From positions 44,541 to 108,540 of the forward strand of contig JADMJV010000092.1 in assembly GCA_018780265.1 (NCBI GenBank): a stretch of DNA of 64,000 nt. The letters run 5' to 3'. Positions 25,283 to 33,884 of this stretch are shown one piece after another (the stretch's first letter is position 1; each line of letters starts with the position of its first letter). A program made the translations under genes and the position numbers. The notes beneath the pieces were generated by a model. The model was not told the DNA's origin. It ran no database searches and saw nothing but the letters and a program-made list of their open reading frames with translations. This DNA comes from a bacterium. GTDB taxonomy: Bacteria > Vulcanimicrobiota > Xenobia > Xenobiales > JADMJV01.

Positions 25283-25510
25283 TTACTCTTTGATCACTCC
25301 GGTCGAGTGGCCGGTGGCCCGGGCGTGATCTGCGGCCGCTTTGCGGGCGTCACCCAGGTTGGTAAAGCGGAGGTAAAGGTCGTTGCGCGAGCAGGTGGCC
25401 ACGTAATACTGATTTTGGGCCACCTGGCGATGTTGATGAGTGGTCGACTCTTCACCGGGCACGGCCTGTGCCAGCACAGAAAGGGCCAGCATCGCAATCA
25501 GCTTTTTCAT
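25283..25510 (-). CDS. Small secreted protein of unknown function
   Basis: 75 residues from the ATG at 25510 (GAGGACGAAG upstream). Signal peptide MKKLIAMLALSVLAQAVPG. The mature part is short, with QYYVATCSRNDLYLRFTNLG then ARKAAADHARATGHSTGVIK; the YYVATCS and DARKAAADHA pattern recalls SPOR-like or small periplasmic proteins but is too short to assign. The single Cys could form an intermolecular disulfide. It sits between the kinase operon and the GGDEF-like gene on the same strand. Confidence 0.65.
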   Translation of the reverse strand: MKKLIAMLALSVLAQAVPGEESTTHQHRQVAQNQYYVATCSRNDLYLRFTNLGDARKAAADHARATGHSTGVIKE

Positions 25511-25598
25511 CTTCGTCCTCACCTCTCGACCCATTCCCCTCGCAAACTATAGGATTTATTCCCGTTCCAGACCATGACAACCTCTGACAAGGGCTCGG

Positions 25599-28442
25599 TC
25601 AAGGGTAAGGAATCAGTTGCCCCCAAGCGTCGAAGCCGGCTTTTAGACGCTGTGTGATGAGCCCGCTGAGCTGTCGGTCGGTTTCTTGCGTAGGCGGTTG
25701 CACCATCCACACCGCCTCCCCCTGGTTGGCGACCAGTCGACTGCCGTCGCTGCTAAAGGTGAGTTGGTGGACGGGTTTTGGGCAGTAGAGTGGGGGCGAG
25801 ATGGGGGCGCCATCATAGCTGTCCCAAATTCTTACGGTGGTTCCACTCCAGGTACTGGAGGCGCTGGCCAACCAGCGCCCGGTGCTGTTGAAGGCCACCG
25901 CGCTTACCGAGCCTTCGTGAGGCATGGCGTGGGAAACGGGGGTTGCCTGGGGCATCAGCCAGAGGCGGGCGGTGCGGTCGGCCGACCCGGTGGCCAATAG
26001 AGTCCCATCGGGGCTGAAGTCGAAAGCGTTGATGGCGATATTGTCGCCGTGCTCCACGGTGCGCAGAGTCTTTCCGTCTTTGTCGCGGAGCGAGAGGCCC
26101 CCGGAAGGTAAGATTTCGGCCTGGTAGGCAGCCGATCTGGCCAGCCCAGGCCAGCTGCCCTGTTCCGGCAAGCGCAAAGTGAAGGCGTGGGCTGTGCCCG
26201 GATAAAGCGCCGAAATGCGCAGGCTTGAACCGCATCCGGCCACCAGTTGGGGCAGTTTGGGATGAAAGGCCAGCTGGTTGACCGGGCCATCTTGGGGGAG
26301 GGTATCGCTGATGGCCTGGTGGCTGAGCGTGCTCCAGACTCGGGCGTCCCCGTTGGCTTCGTTGAGGGACCAGAGGCGCTCTTTTTCGCCCATTCCCACA
26401 GCCAGCATGGTTCCGTCGAGATTGAAGGCCAGATTGCGCACCGGGCGCTGATGGAAAAAGTCGAAGGGCTGCCAGTTCTTGGTCTCCCAAAGTCGGGCCG
26501 TGCCGTCATCGCCACCCGCCGCCAGGTGACTGCCGTCAGGACTGAAACGAAGTGCGTTGACACGGCTGCTCAGTTTGAATTTTTGGAGTGGCCGGCCGCT
26601 GCTGATGTCCCACACCGTGACGCTGCCGTCGTCGCTACCGCTGGCCAGCCATGGCCGGGTGGGATGAAAGTGGAGGTCGTTGACGTCGCCGCCATGCTGC
26701 AGACGCATAGGGAGCGGTTGGCCTGACAGAGTCTCCCACAGCCGGATCGTTTGCGGATTAGATAGGGCGGCCAGTTGGCTGCCCTGAGGGTTAAAGGCGA
26801 TGGGCTGGACCAGCAAAAACTGGCCGTCGGGCCCTTCGGGTGCCGACGGCAGTGGCAGCCGGCGACCGCTTTCCGTGTCCCAAAGGCGCACTGAACCGTC
26901 TTTGTCGGTCGAGGCCAGCAGTTTACCGTTGGGGCTAAAGAGTACCTCGGTGAGTCCGGCCGGATGCTCTATCTGAAAGCGGACTTGCTGCCTGGCCACG
27001 TCGTAGACCACACCCGTTTTGTCCCACGATGCCGTAGCCAGCACATTTTGGGTGGGGGAGAAGGCCACCCATTGCACGCTCTCGCGATGCAGGATTTCCA
27101 CTTGCTGTTCACCGCTCTGGCTATCCCACAGGCGCACGCTTGCTCTGGGGCTGCTGCTCGAGGCCAGGGCGGCGGTGGCCAACAGAGACCCATCTTGATT
27201 GTAAGCCAGCGAACTGACTTCGCCCTGATTGGGGAAGGTCATCAAGACCGGTAAAAAGGAGAGTCGAGCTCGTGTGGTGGCGTCGCCGGGTTTGTAGCCC
27301 AAGGCACCCAACCAGCGCAGGTAGGCCTCTTCGGTGCGTCCCGATTCCAGGGCGTGCAGACCGCTTTGGGTGAGCAGGTCAAACTGGCGCTGACGATAGG
27401 CGTCCAGGGTGTAGAGCAGACCGGCCCAAATCAGGGCCAGCACCAACAACCCCACCTGGAACGAACGCCGACCCAAGGCCCAGCGCAGCAGATAACTCGT
27501 TGACCAGGGTTTGAGGCTGTGCAGCCGTTGGCCACGGCGCCGTCGGCTAAAGTCTTGGAGAACGTCTTCCATGGAAGGGGTCCGCTCGACCGGAGAAATC
27601 TTCAGGCAACGCTCGATGATGGCGGCCATTCCGGCGTCCACTTTGGGGTTGAGCGAGCGAATTGGGACCATTTCATTCTGCTGCAGGCATTCGTAGTAAT
27701 AGGAGGCCAGTTGATTGGCACCGGTGGCGCTGGCCAGTCGATGCTGATCGCTCTCGCGGATGCGGGCCCGATGGCGGGTGAGCAGCCAGTAAGCGGTTGC
27801 CCCAAAGCCATAAACATCCCACAGCACCGAGGGTGTGCTGCGTTTGCCCAGCGGCTGGTTGCATTGCTCGGGCGCCATGTAGCCGATGGTGCCCCAGGCA
27901 ACTTCACCGTCTACCACGCGCCGCGATTGCCCCAGGTCGCCCACCCGGATGCTCTCGCTGGTGGTGACAAAGATGTTGGAGGGCTTGAGGTCGCAGTGAA
28001 TCACGCCCTTGCTGTGGATGTAGTGAAGAGCTTCGGCCATCTGCTCGATCCATCGATAAATTTTGGGCAGGTCGGCGCCCTCATGGGCCTGCAATGAGCC
28101 GCCCTCCACCAAAGGGGTGACGATGAAAGGCGGATGGTGGCTGAGGTCGGCGTCGAGCACGGTGAGGGTATAGGGGTGGTCTTCCAGGTCGACCAGCAGA
28201 GCCAGTTCGCGACGGAAGTATTCCCAGTGCAGGCGCCGTTCGTGCAACACCAGTTTGAGGGCGACTCGCTGACCGGTTTGAGTGCGGATGGCCTCCCAAA
28301 CCACACCAAAACTGCCACGGCCCAGTTCTTTCTTGAGTTCGTATCCGGGTATTTGAGTGACCGTGCCCGCCTGGGAAGCCTCTTTGGAACTTTCCAGGCT
28401 GGTCAGGGTCATGCTCAGGGTTTCGTCCGGTCCATCGCTCAC
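25599..28442 (-). CDS. Hanks-type Ser/Thr protein kinase with transmembrane segment and WD40 repeats
   Basis: About 947 residues from a GTG at 28442 that overlaps the previous stop (GTGA); an ATG at 28472 is an alternative, and the open frame beyond it is a shadow. Kinase domain: glycine loop GRGSFGVVWEA, VALKLV lysine, catalytic loop VIHCDLKPSNIF (HRD is HCD), metal loop VGDLGQS (DFG is DLG) and GTIGYMAPEQ. A transmembrane helix follows (VGLLVLALIWAGLLYTL). The extracytoplasmic part carries about ten WD40-like blades, for example LASTDKDGSVRLWDTESG and LATGSADRTARLW. It likely senses a ligand through the WD40 part and phosphorylates cytoplasmic targets. It is last of a three-gene coupled operon with receiver-like and FHA proteins. 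Confidence 0.9.
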   Translation of the reverse strand: MSDGPDETLSMTLTSLESSKEASQAGTVTQIPGYELKKELGRGSFGVVWEAIRTQTGQRVALKLVLHERRLHWEYFRRELALLVDLEDHPYTLTVLDADLSHHPPFIVTPLVEGGSLQAHEGADLPKIYRWIEQMAEALHYIHSKGVIHCDLKPSNIFVTTSESIRVGDLGQSRRVVDGEVAWGTIGYMAPEQCNQPLGKRSTPSVLWDVYGFGATAYWLLTRHRARIRESDQHRLASATGANQLASYYYECLQQNEMVPIRSLNPKVDAGMAAIIERCLKISPVERTPSMEDVLQDFSRRRRGQRLHSLKPWSTSYLLRWALGRRSFQVGLLVLALIWAGLLYTLDAYRQRQFDLLTQSGLHALESGRTEEAYLRWLGALGYKPGDATTRARLSFLPVLMTFPNQGEVSSLAYNQDGSLLATAALASSSSPRASVRLWDSQSGEQQVEILHRESVQWVAFSPTQNVLATASWDKTGVVYDVARQQVRFQIEHPAGLTEVLFSPNGKLLASTDKDGSVRLWDTESGRRLPLPSAPEGPDGQFLLVQPIAFNPQGSQLAALSNPQTIRLWETLSGQPLPMRLQHGGDVNDLHFHPTRPWLASGSDDGSVTVWDISSGRPLQKFKLSSRVNALRFSPDGSHLAAGGDDGTARLWETKNWQPFDFFHQRPVRNLAFNLDGTMLAVGMGEKERLWSLNEANGDARVWSTLSHQAISDTLPQDGPVNQLAFHPKLPQLVAGCGSSLRISALYPGTAHAFTLRLPEQGSWPGLARSAAYQAEILPSGGLSLRDKDGKTLRTVEHGDNIAINAFDFSPDGTLLATGSADRTARLWLMPQATPVSHAMPHEGSVSAVAFNSTGRWLASASSTWSGTTVRIWDSYDGAPISPPLYCPKPVHQLTFSSDGSRLVANQGEAVWMVQPPTQETDRQLSGLITQRLKAGFDAWGQLIPYP

Positions 28443-29647
28443 AGGGTTGGACCCGTCAAGGGAAACTCGCATTTGTGAGTGTGGGTGGCCCAGTCGCGGG
28501 CCACCCGGTGTAGCTCCCATTGGCCGGGGAGCGGCCAGATGCCCGTGCTCCAGCCTTCGTCGAGCAGGTCCACCACTTTGCCCCAGGGCAAGTCGAGCAA
28601 CGGCTTGAAATATCGATTTAACTGCTTGTCGGAGAGGCCCAGGCCTAAAAGCAGATTGGAGCTGGACTGTTGTCCTCCGGCCCGGCGGTCTTCGTACCAG
28701 GCCACCACTCCGGCACAGGCGTGGAAGAATCGGGTAAGGCGCTGGCCATGCAGGTCCTGACCGCGCGGCACCGGCAACCCTTCTGGATCTTGCTGATCGA
28801 TCACGACCGCGTGCACCCAGATGCGCGCATCCCCCAGGTAGTCTCCCAACACCAGCAGAGATTCCAGCCATTCCATGGCCTTTTGGGCGGCCTGCGGGGT
28901 CCAGCGGTCGGCTTGCAGTTGGTCGGCGAAAAGGGAGGACAGTTGGACCCGGTCCTGTTCCCCGTCAAAGCGGCGCCAGGCGAGCGCAGGGTTGGAGTCT
29001 GGCGAGGTTCGCAAGGCGTCAAGACAGTGGAGCCAGGATTCCTTATCGACCACAATGGCCTGCAGGTCGATCACCTCGCGCAGCCGTTGGCGATACATCT
29101 GCAGGGCCGGGCCCCAGGCCGAGGCGGGGTTTTGGCTTACCGTGCGGGCCAGTTCCTGGCTGCAGCTTGCCACCAGTTCACGATCTTTGCGTCCCCGCAC
29201 AAAACCGCTTTTGCCCTCGGCCAGGGTAGAGTCGCGCATGGCCAGCAGAAAGCCCATGAACGTCTGGGCATAGGCGTCCTGTTGAAAGGCCGATGCGTCC
29301 ATGCTGTAGACCGCGAAGCCAAACGGATGAAAGCGATCGCGCCCAAACATGCGGGCGATAAAGATGGCTCCATGAAGCAGCCCGCGTGGATCGTGGCCGC
29401 GTAGCGACTCGGACATGGGCACGTATTGAAAGTCGTCTTCGAAGCGGCAATCGATCAATATCAGATCGGGTTCGTGGCGGGGAAAGCGATGGTCGCTCCA
29501 GAGGCGCAGGTGCTGGGCCCAGGTGCCCAAGGAGGGGTCTTCATCCTCGCCGTTGGGCACGGACTGCAGTTCGAGGTGGGCGGTTTCCAGTTCGCTGACG
29601 GGCCGGTCGTCGATTAGCCAGAGACGTAGTTTTCTGCCTTCGCTCAT
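28439..29647 (-). CDS. Receiver-like protein with large uncharacterised C-terminal domain
   Basis: 402 residues from the ATG at 29647, which forms an ATGA overlap with the FHA gene. Residues 1-130 look like a receiver: LRLWLIDDRPVSEL gives the acidic pair D13/D14, and PDLILIDCRFED gives phosphoacceptor-like D66. HGAIFIARMFG and FGFAVYSMD continue the fold, but the usual lysine is not obvious, so phosphorylation is uncertain. The C-terminal 250 residues are helical and match nothing I recognise (LLLGLGLSDKQLNRYFKPLL). It lies between an FHA/kinase-like gene and a Ser/Thr kinase gene, overlapping both, so it is probably the middle component of one pathway. Confidence 0.75.
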   Translation of the reverse strand: MSEGRKLRLWLIDDRPVSELETAHLELQSVPNGEDEDPSLGTWAQHLRLWSDHRFPRHEPDLILIDCRFEDDFQYVPMSESLRGHDPRGLLHGAIFIARMFGRDRFHPFGFAVYSMDASAFQQDAYAQTFMGFLLAMRDSTLAEGKSGFVRGRKDRELVASCSQELARTVSQNPASAWGPALQMYRQRLREVIDLQAIVVDKESWLHCLDALRTSPDSNPALAWRRFDGEQDRVQLSSLFADQLQADRWTPQAAQKAMEWLESLLVLGDYLGDARIWVHAVVIDQQDPEGLPVPRGQDLHGQRLTRFFHACAGVVAWYEDRRAGGQQSSSNLLLGLGLSDKQLNRYFKPLLDLPWGKVVDLLDEGWSTGIWPLPGQWELHRVARDWATHTHKCEFPLTGPTL

Positions 29648-31230
29648 GATAACCGTCCCCAATAGTAGGTCCAGCGTTGGCTCACGCGCACGATGTGTTG
29701 TTGGCTGGTGGTGCCGATCAGGCTGGCCTCACCGGTTTCGACCAGTCCCCGCAAAAGTCGACTTTCCAGGGCCCGGATTCGTTCCAGGCTTCGCGACTGG
29801 GGTATCTGGCCCTGTCCGGTGGTGACCAGGGGCTGTTCTATCTGCACCCAGGCTTGCTGTGGGTCGGCCCCACAGACGATTTGAACGGTTCTCTCGTGGG
29901 GCTCAAGCTGAGACAGTTCGCGACGGTCCTCGCGGCCGGCCCCTCGGGCCAGGGGGTATTTGCGCAGATTGTTGAGCATCTCAATCAAACCGATGGTCAG
30001 AGCCAGGGTTTTGTCGAAGACCATGGGGTTGTCGTTTAATGGCGGCAAGCTCTGCAAGGGTCGCTCAGCAACGGGAACTCCGTCCAGGCTCCAGGGCAGA
30101 AAGGGGGGCTCGGCGCTGGAGTTGTAGACGTAGCTGACCAGGCTTTCCAAACTGGCCTGGGGTGTGCCCGTGCATGTTGGCAGGATCCAATCGGCGGGCA
30201 GAGCCTGGCTGTCATGCTCGCCTTGTTTTTTGTGCAAAGAGATCGCCTGGGAAACCCCCCAGATGGGCAGCAGATTGTTAAGCGCGTGGCGCACTTCGGG
30301 AGCCTGCTGCGGGTCGGCCCACAATTTGAGGGCTCCTGAGGTCTTGAACAGAGTGCCCACGTGGTGACCAAATACTCCCAGCAGATTGCTGTATTCGGCC
30401 GCCTGTTGCACGATCAGGTGGTGGCCAACCAGATCGGCCACCACATCGATGATGGCGGCCACCTCCTCCAGCGCTTCTTGATCCAGGTAGTCGCTGCCGA
30501 GTGCGGCCAGGGCATAGGCGCTCGATTCCAGTCCACGGATGGGAGCCACCACTACCCAGTGGACCACGGCGCTGATCGTGCCCCCTCCTGGCTCCAGGCT
30601 TGGGGTGTTGAGGCGAGTCACCGTGGAGTTTCGTTCCAGGGCCAGCTGCAGCAACTCGTCCGGCACATCGAGCGTCGCCTGGGAGAAGCTCTGGCGGTCC
30701 AGAATGCGCTGATTGCCCCCCTGGACTTCTACAAATATCAGGCTTTCCACGCTGGGCAGCAGACTCTGAATCACGCTGAAGGCGGGCAGCCATGGAGCTG
30801 TGCCCGAAGGGTCGCTGCGCAACCGTTCCAACACCTGGGTTACAGCCGCAAAGCAGTCCTCCAGGCGGCGCAAGCGGGCTTTTTCTTTGGACAGACCAAA
30901 GAGAGTGGCCTCGCCGGCCGGTTGCTGGGTGCGCAGCCCAAACTGGGTTTTGCCCGTGTTGAACAGCTGGCCCGGGCTGATTTCGAAGGCCTCGCGCTCC
31001 TGGCCCCCGCAAAAGAGCGGATTGCGGGCCCCCGGGCTACGCCACACCTTGAGCCCTCCAGCTTGCGGGCGAATGGAGAAGTGCTGCCGCGACAGATGCG
31101 GATCTCCCTCGATGGCCAGCCAGTTTTCGCGCTGCTGACCGTCGGCCCGCCCCACCTGATACTCCCGGTCCTGCAGCGCCCACTCGCGGCGCTGCCCATC
31201 CGGACCGACGGCTACAAACACCAATTCCAT
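29644..31230 (-). CDS. FHA-domain protein with degenerate histidine-kinase-like C-terminus
   Basis: 528 residues. Residues 1-100 are an FHA phosphothreonine-binding domain (YQVGRADGQ with G27-R28, LSRQHFSI with S47, R48 and H50, then N70). Residues about 120-290 resemble a GAF-type sensor (FSVIQSLLPSVESLIFVEVQ). The C-terminal third contains LIEMLNNLRKY, close to the N-box of GHKL ATPases, but G-boxes are poor and no phosphoacceptor His is clear. It may be a kinase-like or pseudokinase sensor. It is first gene of the three-gene operon; FHA binding to the partner kinase after autophosphorylation is a natural hypothesis. The leader holds four tandem repeats. Confidence 0.78.
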   Translation of the reverse strand: MELVFVAVGPDGQRREWALQDREYQVGRADGQQRENWLAIEGDPHLSRQHFSIRPQAGGLKVWRSPGARNPLFCGGQEREAFEISPGQLFNTGKTQFGLRTQQPAGEATLFGLSKEKARLRRLEDCFAAVTQVLERLRSDPSGTAPWLPAFSVIQSLLPSVESLIFVEVQGGNQRILDRQSFSQATLDVPDELLQLALERNSTVTRLNTPSLEPGGGTISAVVHWVVVAPIRGLESSAYALAALGSDYLDQEALEEVAAIIDVVADLVGHHLIVQQAAEYSNLLGVFGHHVGTLFKTSGALKLWADPQQAPEVRHALNNLLPIWGVSQAISLHKKQGEHDSQALPADWILPTCTGTPQASLESLVSYVYNSSAEPPFLPWSLDGVPVAERPLQSLPPLNDNPMVFDKTLALTIGLIEMLNNLRKYPLARGAGREDRRELSQLEPHERTVQIVCGADPQQAWVQIEQPLVTTGQGQIPQSRSLERIRALESRLLRGLVETGEASLIGTTSQQHIVRVSQRWTYYWGRLS

Positions 31231-31260
31231 GCCCCAACGGCTTCACCCGCCGGGCGGGTG

Positions 31261-31503
31261 TGTCCTGGCTGTGGAGTGGCCTTTGTCCTGCTCTGGGGCC
31301 AGGACGGCCCCGGGGGCGGGGTGTCCTGGCTGTGGGGTGGCCTTTGTCCTGCTCTGGGGCCAGGACGGCCCGGGGGCGGGGGTGCCCTGGCTGTGGGGTG
31401 GCCTTTGTCCTGCTCTGGGGCCAGGACGGCCCCGCGGGCGAGGTGTGTCCTGGCTGTGGAGTGGCATTTGTCCTGCTCTGGGGCAGGACGGCCCCCGGGG
31501 CTA
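31261..31503. repeat. Four tandem repeats of 61-63 bases, each able to form a hairpin
   Basis: Unit starts are at about 31261, 31322, 31383 and 31446; spacing is 61, 61 and 63 bases. Copies are nearly identical, each beginning TGTCCTGGC or TGCCCTGGC, with GCCTTTGTCCTGCTCTGGGG in the middle (GCATTT in the last copy). GTCCTGGC near the start of most units can pair with GCCAGGAC later in the unit, and GTCCTG/CAGGAC offers a shorter alternative stem. The array lies between the XRE-nuclease gene and the FHA gene on the minus-strand transcript, ending 30 bases upstream of the FHA start. It is not CRISPR, since there are no spacers. Confidence 0.9.
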
Positions 31504-32280
31504 GAGTTCGAGCAGGCGCTTCTCCAGGAGGGCGCACAATTGCAGGCTCTCCACTTCGGGGTAGGAGAATCGGATCACCGGTAGCCCCAATTGCCTGGTT
31601 CTGTATGCGTCATGGGTGGGGTCGTGGCCCCTGCCATCGAATTCCAGCACCACTGGAAGCTTACGGCGGGGGGACAGGCGTACCTGGGCCAGGCCGTCCG
31701 GGCGGTAGGTGAGTTTGCCTGCCTTGACCGTAAGCTGCGGCCAGATCAGGGCTTTCACCGACTTCCCCCGCCAAATCAAGTAGGGTAGATGCCTCTCGGC
31801 CAACCATTTGCCGTTGCAGTCTACCACCGGCAGGTTGCGAAATCCCATCTGGTTGGGTGAGTCCAGGTCGATTTGGGCGCCACCGGATAGGAGTTGCAGC
31901 CAGGCCAGGGACTCCCACGGGGAATCCAGGCGCACCGTGTCAGCAAACCAGATGGGCGGTGTGACCAACGGCTCGATCTGAAGAATCAGTCGGCGATGGT
32001 CCTGCAGGCCCTGTTCCCAGATGGCCAGGTAGCCGGCTTCGAGAGCAAAGGGCCGGGCGCGAGCGATTCCCCGAGCCATTTTCTTGAGGGCCGGTCGGGT
32101 AGGGGTGGGCATGGAGAAATTGGCACCCAGGCACGTGCGCAGTCCTGCGACGATCTCTGCGCTGGGCAATCTCAAACCTGACTCGATTTCTCCCAGGGCG
32201 CGAAAGTTCACGCCCGAGCGTTGGCCCAGTTGGCGCAGGCTGAGGCCGAGTTTTAAGCGGGCATCTTTGAGAATTTTCAT
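31501..32280 (-). CDS. XRE-type HTH protein fused to a nuclease-like domain
   Basis: 259 residues from the ATG at 32280 (AGGAG ten bases upstream). Residues 1-60 are a lambda-repressor-type helix-turn-helix (ARLKLGLSLRQLGQRSGVNF, then ALGEIESGLRLPSAEIVAGL). The C-terminal 60 residues, LPVVLEFDGRGHDPTHDAYR followed by LGLPVIRFSYPEVES, resemble the PD-(D/E)XK-type core of DUF559/Vsr-like proteins: an EFDGxxH strand, an Arg helix, and a V-I-R-F strand. The middle holds a possible sensor or binding domain. It may be a DNA-binding regulator with nuclease ancestry or an active nuclease. It lies directly upstream of the tandem repeats and the FHA operon. Confidence 0.7.
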   Translation of the reverse strand: MKILKDARLKLGLSLRQLGQRSGVNFRALGEIESGLRLPSAEIVAGLRTCLGANFSMPTPTRPALKKMARGIARARPFALEAGYLAIWEQGLQDHRRLILQIEPLVTPPIWFADTVRLDSPWESLAWLQLLSGGAQIDLDSPNQMGFRNLPVVDCNGKWLAERHLPYLIWRGKSVKALIWPQLTVKAGKLTYRPDGLAQVRLSPRRKLPVVLEFDGRGHDPTHDAYRTRQLGLPVIRFSYPEVESLQLCALLEKRLLEL

Positions 32281-32373
32281 GGTCGGTAGCTCCTGATTCC
32301 ATTGTCTGGAAGCCACTTTAGACCAGGCCGGTCGGCAAGTGTTTACGTGGACATGAGCGATCCATGAACTTTG

Positions 32374-32970
32374 TTATTGGAGGAATTTGGCCCCGCAATA
32401 CTGACATTTGACCATATTGGGGGGGCATTTCATGTGGCACTCGGGGCATTCGATCTTGGCCACACCGCAATAACTGCAGTGCCTGCCGGCTGGCACGGGG
32501 CGCTGACAGGTGGGACATGGGCAGGGCTGGCTGGCGTGTTCCATGGGCAGCGGCGCCTTGGGGGAAGGCTGCGTCGGAGTGATGGAATTGAATACCGCTT
32601 CAATCTCGGCGTTGGCCTGGTGACCTTCGGCCTCCAGTTTCAGTTGCTCACGTGCAGAGCTGACCAGGGCGATGATGTGAAAGACCATATAGAACGGCAG
32701 GACAATGAAATAGCAGAACTGTGTGAGATCTGCCTTGCCGCTTCCCCACCCGCACATGGACTCGCGCACGCTGAGCATAAATTCGTTGCGATGAGCCAGA
32801 AAGAAAAGAATGGCCGAGAGAACAAAGGCTGTGATGGCGGCGTAGGGGACCCATTCTTCCTGCGGTTTGTTGCCCAGCCCCAGGTAAGCCAGGGCCATAA
32901 TGCCGCCCATTAACCAGGCCCACAGGGCCGCACCCCAACATGCTTCTCGGGTCGTATATCGTGTGAACAT
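32374..32970 (-). CDS. Membrane protein with C-terminal double zinc ribbon
   Basis: 198 residues. Two N-terminal transmembrane helices (LWAWLMGGIMALAYLGLG, YAAITAFVLSAILFFLAH), a third at about residue 85 (FCYFIVLPFYMVFHIIALV), a Pro-rich linker, then a cysteine-rich tail of two ribbons: CPTCQRPVPAGRHCSYC and CPECHMKCPPNMVKCQYC. Such zinc-ribbon tails usually mediate protein or nucleic-acid contacts at the cytoplasmic face. Family not recognised. It starts 89 bases from the divergent gene at 33060. Confidence 0.75.
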   Translation of the reverse strand: MFTRYTTREACWGAALWAWLMGGIMALAYLGLGNKPQEEWVPYAAITAFVLSAILFFLAHRNEFMLSVRESMCGWGSGKADLTQFCYFIVLPFYMVFHIIALVSSAREQLKLEAEGHQANAEIEAVFNSITPTQPSPKAPLPMEHASQPCPCPTCQRPVPAGRHCSYCGVAKIECPECHMKCPPNMVKCQYCGAKFLQ

Positions 32971-33059
32971 GAAACCCCCTTGACGACTTGGAATTTTCCC
33001 GGCACAGGCAGCCTCCCCTGCCGAACAGGTGAGCTCTGAGCGAATTCGAAACGGAGCCT

Positions 33060-33845
33060 ATGAGCACTGAGGCTTGTCTGCTGGAGCCGCTGATCGAAGG
33101 CGATAGCCTGAAGATACTCTCGCCCCAAGGGGAAGTGCTGCTTGTTTGTGATCGCAAGAAGGGCCAGGTCTTTCTGCGCTATGATGCGAGTACGTCCACG
33201 CTTAGCCTGCAGGTGGGTGAGGTCGTACTGAGCCAGAAAGTGGGGGAGTGGTCCCCGCAGGCCGGCGAGACGCTGGTGCAGCATTTTCGTCGTTTCAAGC
33301 TGGACATTTCCGAGGACTTTTTGAGCGCTTCCCAGAGGGGTGCGATTTTTGTCGATGACGGGATCCCTTCGTCCCAGCAGGAGAAGGCGACCTCCCTGGA
33401 TTATGCGGCCACCCGGTGGGACGGTCCCTGCCTGGTCTTTCGGGTGGAGGGCAAGGATGTTCGCTGGGACCCAATCCGCCGAAGGCTCGATGACAGGCCT
33501 ATCCAGAGAATCAGGGCCGATCGTCGAGAGCTTCATGGCGACCTCAAGATGCACTATTTCTATTATCTGGCTTTCGATGACTGGGTGGTGGTGGAGCGCG
33601 GCAAGGAGTATTTCGAGCGCCTCAGCCAGGGGGACCCCAGCAACAACTCCCAGGTGGAACGGGCCTATGCCTGGGTTTGCGACAACCTCCGTCGTCCCTA
33701 CGAATGTATGCAGCGCGGCTGGGAGCCCGCTCCCGACAAAGATAGCGCGGCTGTCCGGAAGAGCACTCCGGCCGAGGATGTGGGCTGCGGCCTGGGCTGC
33801 CTGGCAGGGCTGGCGGTTCTTCTCGGCATTCTGTATCGGCCCTGA
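33060..33845 (+). CDS. Unknown protein with C-terminal hydrophobic Gly/Cys segment
   Basis: 261 residues. A beta-rich N-terminal half (VFLRYDASTSTLSLQVGEVV) is followed by LKMHYFYYLAFDDWVVVERG and a short C-terminal membrane-like tail, VGCGLGCLAGLAVLLGIL. The tail cysteines and glycines suggest a tail-anchored protein. No family is recognised. It is followed after 39 bases by a secreted alpha/beta hydrolase, probably in the same transcript. Confidence 0.6.
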   Translation: MSTEACLLEPLIEGDSLKILSPQGEVLLVCDRKKGQVFLRYDASTSTLSLQVGEVVLSQKVGEWSPQAGETLVQHFRRFKLDISEDFLSASQRGAIFVDDGIPSSQQEKATSLDYAATRWDGPCLVFRVEGKDVRWDPIRRRLDDRPIQRIRADRRELHGDLKMHYFYYLAFDDWVVVERGKEYFERLSQGDPSNNSQVERAYAWVCDNLRRPYECMQRGWEPAPDKDSAAVRKSTPAEDVGCGLGCLAGLAVLLGILYRP

Positions 33846-33884
33846 GAGCGCAGGAACAACCGGTTGGGAACAGTAGACGATTGG

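Noticed and set aside
31261..31503. CRISPR array
   Set aside because: Units are contiguous with no unique spacers, and no cas genes are near.
30361..31584. 407-codon plus-strand frame through the FHA gene and the tandem repeats
   Set aside because: It stays open only because the GC-rich FHA antisense and the 61-base repeats lack stops; the repeated Gly/Leu/Trp peptide has no coding support.
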